DNA from: Halomonas sp. A11-A
Lineage (GTDB): Bacteria > Pseudomonadota > Gammaproteobacteria > Pseudomonadales > Halomonadaceae
NCBI RefSeq assembly: GCF_003182195.1
Contig: NZ_QGTM01000001.1
Span: forward strand, 186,001 to 250,000
Reading direction: 5' to 3'
DNA length: 64,000 bases
Part shown: positions 61,892 to 64,000 of the stretch, one piece after another
How positions within the stretch are numbered: the stretch's first letter is position 1
How the letters are laid out: every line of letters starts with the position of its first letter
The notes under the pieces: generated by a model
Database searches by the model: none
Told to the model about the DNA's origin: nothing
The model's input: only the letters and a program-made list of their open reading frames with translations
Program-made: the position numbers and the translations under genes

Positions 61892-62077
61892 CGACATCTC
61901 CTCTGATAAGTGATTGCCACCGCACGCTGAGAGGCATGGAAACTCGGGGCTGATCCGACGGCATGCCATTCGCGGAGGCGCTGTGCCCCCTCCTTGGGCG
62001 CTACCGACACCTTCCCTGGCGTAGGACCTCCGCTCACGCCTGCCTCCAGCGCCCCTGACAGCTCATTGGGATGCGTT

Positions 62078-63184
62078 TCAGCGCCCCGACTTGACGCGGT
62101 TCCAGACCCGGGTGCGCACGCGCTGCACGGCCAGCGGCTTCTCCTCGGCCACGTAGAGGTTGTCCATCACCTCCTGGTCCGGGTAGATGGCCGGGTCGTT
62201 GAGGATGTCGGGATCGAGATACTCGTTGGCCGCCAGGTTGGGGTTGGCGTAGACCACGTACTCGGTGATCGCGGCGGCGATCTCGGGCTCCAGGATAAAG
62301 TTGATGAAGGCGTGGGCGTTGTCAGGATTCGGCGCATCGGCGGGGATCGCCATCATGTCGAACCAGAGCGCGGCGCCCTCCTTGGGGATGCTGTAGCGGA
62401 TGGTGAAGTCGCGGCCCGCCTCCTCGGCGCGGTCGGCGGCCTGGAAGATGTCGCCGGAGTAGCCCGCCGCCACGCAGATGTCGCCGTTGGCGAGATCGGT
62501 GATGTAGCGCGAAGAGTGGAAGTAGGTGACGTTGTCGCGCATCGCGGCGATCAGGTCGCCGGCGGCTTCCAGGTCGGCACTCTCCTCGGAGAGCGGCGAG
62601 AGCCCCAGGTAGGCCATGGCCGGCGAGAGCATCTCGTCGCCGGAGTCGAGCATGGAGATACCGCAGCCCCCCTCGTGCAGCGCGGTGGTGATCTCGGGGT
62701 CGAAGAGCAGCGCCCAGGAGTCCACCGGGGCGTCGTCGCCGAGGATCGCAAGGACCCGCTCCTCGATGTAGCCGATGCCGTTGGTGCCCCACATGTAGGG
62801 AATCGAGTAGCGGCTGCCCGGGTCGACGAACTCCAGGTCATCCATCAGCTCCGGGTTGAGGTTGGCCATGTTGGGCAGCTTGTCGTGATCGAGTTCCTGG
62901 TAGACCCCGGCGCTGATGTGGCGGGTCAGGTAGTGGTTGGAGGGCACCACCACGTCATAGCCGGAACGGCCGGCGAGCAGCGCGGCGTCCAGCACCTCGT
63001 TGCTGTCGTAGACGTCGTAGATCACCTCGATGCCGGTGGCCTCGGTGAACTTCTCCAGGGTGTCCGGCGCGATGTAGTCCGACCAGTTGTAGATCCGTAC
63101 CTCGCCTGCCGCCTGGGCGGCGGCGGCCCCCAGCGCCAGCCCGGCGGCGGCTACGGCCAGTGAGAGTTGCTTGGCTTGCATCAT
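62078..63184 (-). CDS. potF: PotF, periplasmic putrescine-binding protein
   Basis: PotF captures putrescine in the periplasm for PotGHI. The 368-residue product has a signal peptide (SLAVAAAGLALGAAAAQA, cleavage probably before AGEV), then the polyamine-binding core VRIYNWSDYIAPDTLEKFTEATGIEVIYDVYDSNEVLDAALLAGRSGYDVVVPSN and WGTNGIGY. ATG 63184 is followed directly by a second ATG; AGAGG lies about 8 bp upstream. It is 186 bp before potG, and I see no gene or clear signal in that gap. Confidence 0.95.
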   Translation of the reverse strand: MMQAKQLSLAVAAAGLALGAAAAQAAGEVRIYNWSDYIAPDTLEKFTEATGIEVIYDVYDSNEVLDAALLAGRSGYDVVVPSNHYLTRHISAGVYQELDHDKLPNMANLNPELMDDLEFVDPGSRYSIPYMWGTNGIGYIEERVLAILGDDAPVDSWALLFDPEITTALHEGGCGISMLDSGDEMLSPAMAYLGLSPLSEESADLEAAGDLIAAMRDNVTYFHSSRYITDLANGDICVAAGYSGDIFQAADRAEEAGRDFTIRYSIPKEGAALWFDMMAIPADAPNPDNAHAFINFILEPEIAAAITEYVVYANPNLAANEYLDPDILNDPAIYPDQEVMDNLYVAEEKPLAVQRVRTRVWNRVKSGR

Positions 63185-63289
63185 CCTGATCACCTCTTCG
63201 GTCGCTTGTTGTTATCGGTTGCCCTGGGCCGGGCCCGATGAAGTCAGCGTAGCGGCCCGCGGCGGGGCGCTCTCAACGCTGGGTGCGCA

Positions 63290-64000
63290 TCAGACACTCA
63301 ACAGCAGGAATTCCCGCTCCCAGGAGCTGATCACGCGCTTGAAGTTCTCGTTCTCCACCCGCTTGACCGCCACGAAGCCGGTCACGAACTTGCTGCCCAT
63401 GTAGGTCTCCAGCTCAGCGCAGTGCTCCATGCGCTCCAGGGCCTGCTCCAGGGTGAAGGGCAGGCGCAGGTTGCGGCGCTCGAAGGCGCGCCCCTGCACC
63501 GGGGCCGAAGGATTGAGCTTCTGGATCATCCCCAGGTAGCCGCACAGCAGGGACGCCGCGATGGCCAGGTAGGCGTTGGCGTCGGCCCCCGGCAGGCGGT
63601 TCTCGACCCGGCGGTTCTGGGGGCTGGAGTCGGGCACCCGCAGGCCGCAGGTGCGGTTCTCCTCCCCCCACTCCACGTTGACCGGCGCCGAGGTGTCGGG
63701 CAGGAAGCGGCGGAAGGAGTTGACGTTGGGGGCCATCAGCGGCAGCGCCTCGGGGATGAACTTCTGCAGCCCGCCGATATGGTGCAGGAAGAGCTGGCTC
63801 ATGGTGCCGTCGGCGTTGGAGAAGACGCTCTTGCCGCTCTTCGCGTCCAGCACGCTCTGATGGATGTGCATGGCGCTGCCCGGCTCGTTGGTCACCGGCT
63901 TGGCCATGAAGGTAGCGGCCACGTCGTGCTTGAGCGCCGCCTCGCGCATGGTGCGCTTGAACAGGAAGATCTGGTCGGCCAGGGTCAGCGGGTCGCCGTG
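63290..64000 (-). CDS. Second PuuA-like gamma-glutamylpolyamine synthetase (C-terminal part, cut by window edge)
   Basis: The last 237 residues of a glutamine-synthetase-fold protein lie here; the gene enters from the right edge. The sequence includes ATFMAKPVTNEPGSAMHIHQSVLDAKSGKSVFSNADG, NSFRRFLPDTSAPVNVEWGEENRTCGLRVPDSSPQNRRVENRLPGADANAYLAIAASL and the terminal SWEREFLLLSV. It differs clearly from the first PuuA-like protein (for example EENRTCGLRVP versus NRSVALRIP). It precedes potF. The polyamine accepted is not determined by sequence. Confidence 0.88.
   Translation of the reverse strand, partial: HGDPLTLADQIFLFKRTMREAALKHDVAATFMAKPVTNEPGSAMHIHQSVLDAKSGKSVFSNADGTMSQLFLHHIGGLQKFIPEALPLMAPNVNSFRRFLPDTSAPVNVEWGEENRTCGLRVPDSSPQNRRVENRLPGADANAYLAIAASLLCGYLGMIQKLNPSAPVQGRAFERRNLRLPFTLEQALERMEHCAELETYMGSKFVTGFVAVKRVENENFKRVISSWEREFLLLSV

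Overview
This window is GC-rich, densely coding chromosomal DNA from a gammaproteobacterium. The gene orders (murE-murF-mraY behind ftsL/ftsI, mla-kds-lpt-rpoN-ptsN-rapZ-ptsO, mreBCD-maf-rng-yhdP-tldD, rsmI/lpoA-yraN-diaA-dolP, petABC-sspAB) and the short-form HisG point to a Halomonas-like or Pseudomonas-related organism. Genus placement is an inference. I see no insertion sequence, prophage, CRISPR array or tRNA gene; the window is core genome plus a polyamine-use cluster.

Layout. 1-6242: start of the division and cell wall (dcw) cluster on the minus strand (rsmH, ftsL, ftsI, murE, murF, start of mraY). 6308-6657: RNase P RNA. 6707-10929: rsmI diverging from lpoA-yraN-diaA-dolP (outer-membrane and peptidoglycan upkeep, replication timing). 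11032-14964: cytochrome bc1 operon petABC followed by sspA-sspB. 15189-16020: rplM-rpsI. 16194-18025: zapE diverging from zapG/yhcB. 18325-20442: a Nif3-family gene diverging from a DegS/AlgW-type protease. 20527-27429: mlaFEDCB-ibaG-murA-hisG-hisD on the minus strand. 27596-34845: kdsD-kdsC-lptC-lptA-lptB-rpoN-hpf-ptsN-rapZ-ptsO on the plus strand, preceded by a 16-residue reading frame that looks like a remnant of the antiporter gene yrbG. 34849-46975: pmbA, darP, tldD, yhdP, rng, maf, mreD, mreC, mreB. 47148-50379: gatCAB.

50392-64000 is an almost complete putrescine uptake and catabolism region: a PuuR-like XRE/cupin regulator, a PuuC-like aldehyde dehydrogenase, a SpuC-like polyamine aminotransferase, PuuD, a PuuA-like synthetase transcribed divergently from puuD, a PuuB-like oxidase, the PotFGHI transporter and the 3' part of a second PuuA-like synthetase. 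Together they would import putrescine, gamma-glutamylate or transaminate it, oxidise the aldehyde and release GABA.

Most of the window is ordinary conserved sequence and I did not find a clearly novel system. The best second-look items are: a near-consensus sigma-54 promoter placed to transcribe rpoN (which encodes sigma-54), with a sigma-70-like promoter beside it; an mreC gene whose most plausible start codon is ATC; the yrbG stub; a palindrome over the puuD promoter; and a 53-bp duplication of the 3' end of zapG next to a palindromic intergenic repeat.
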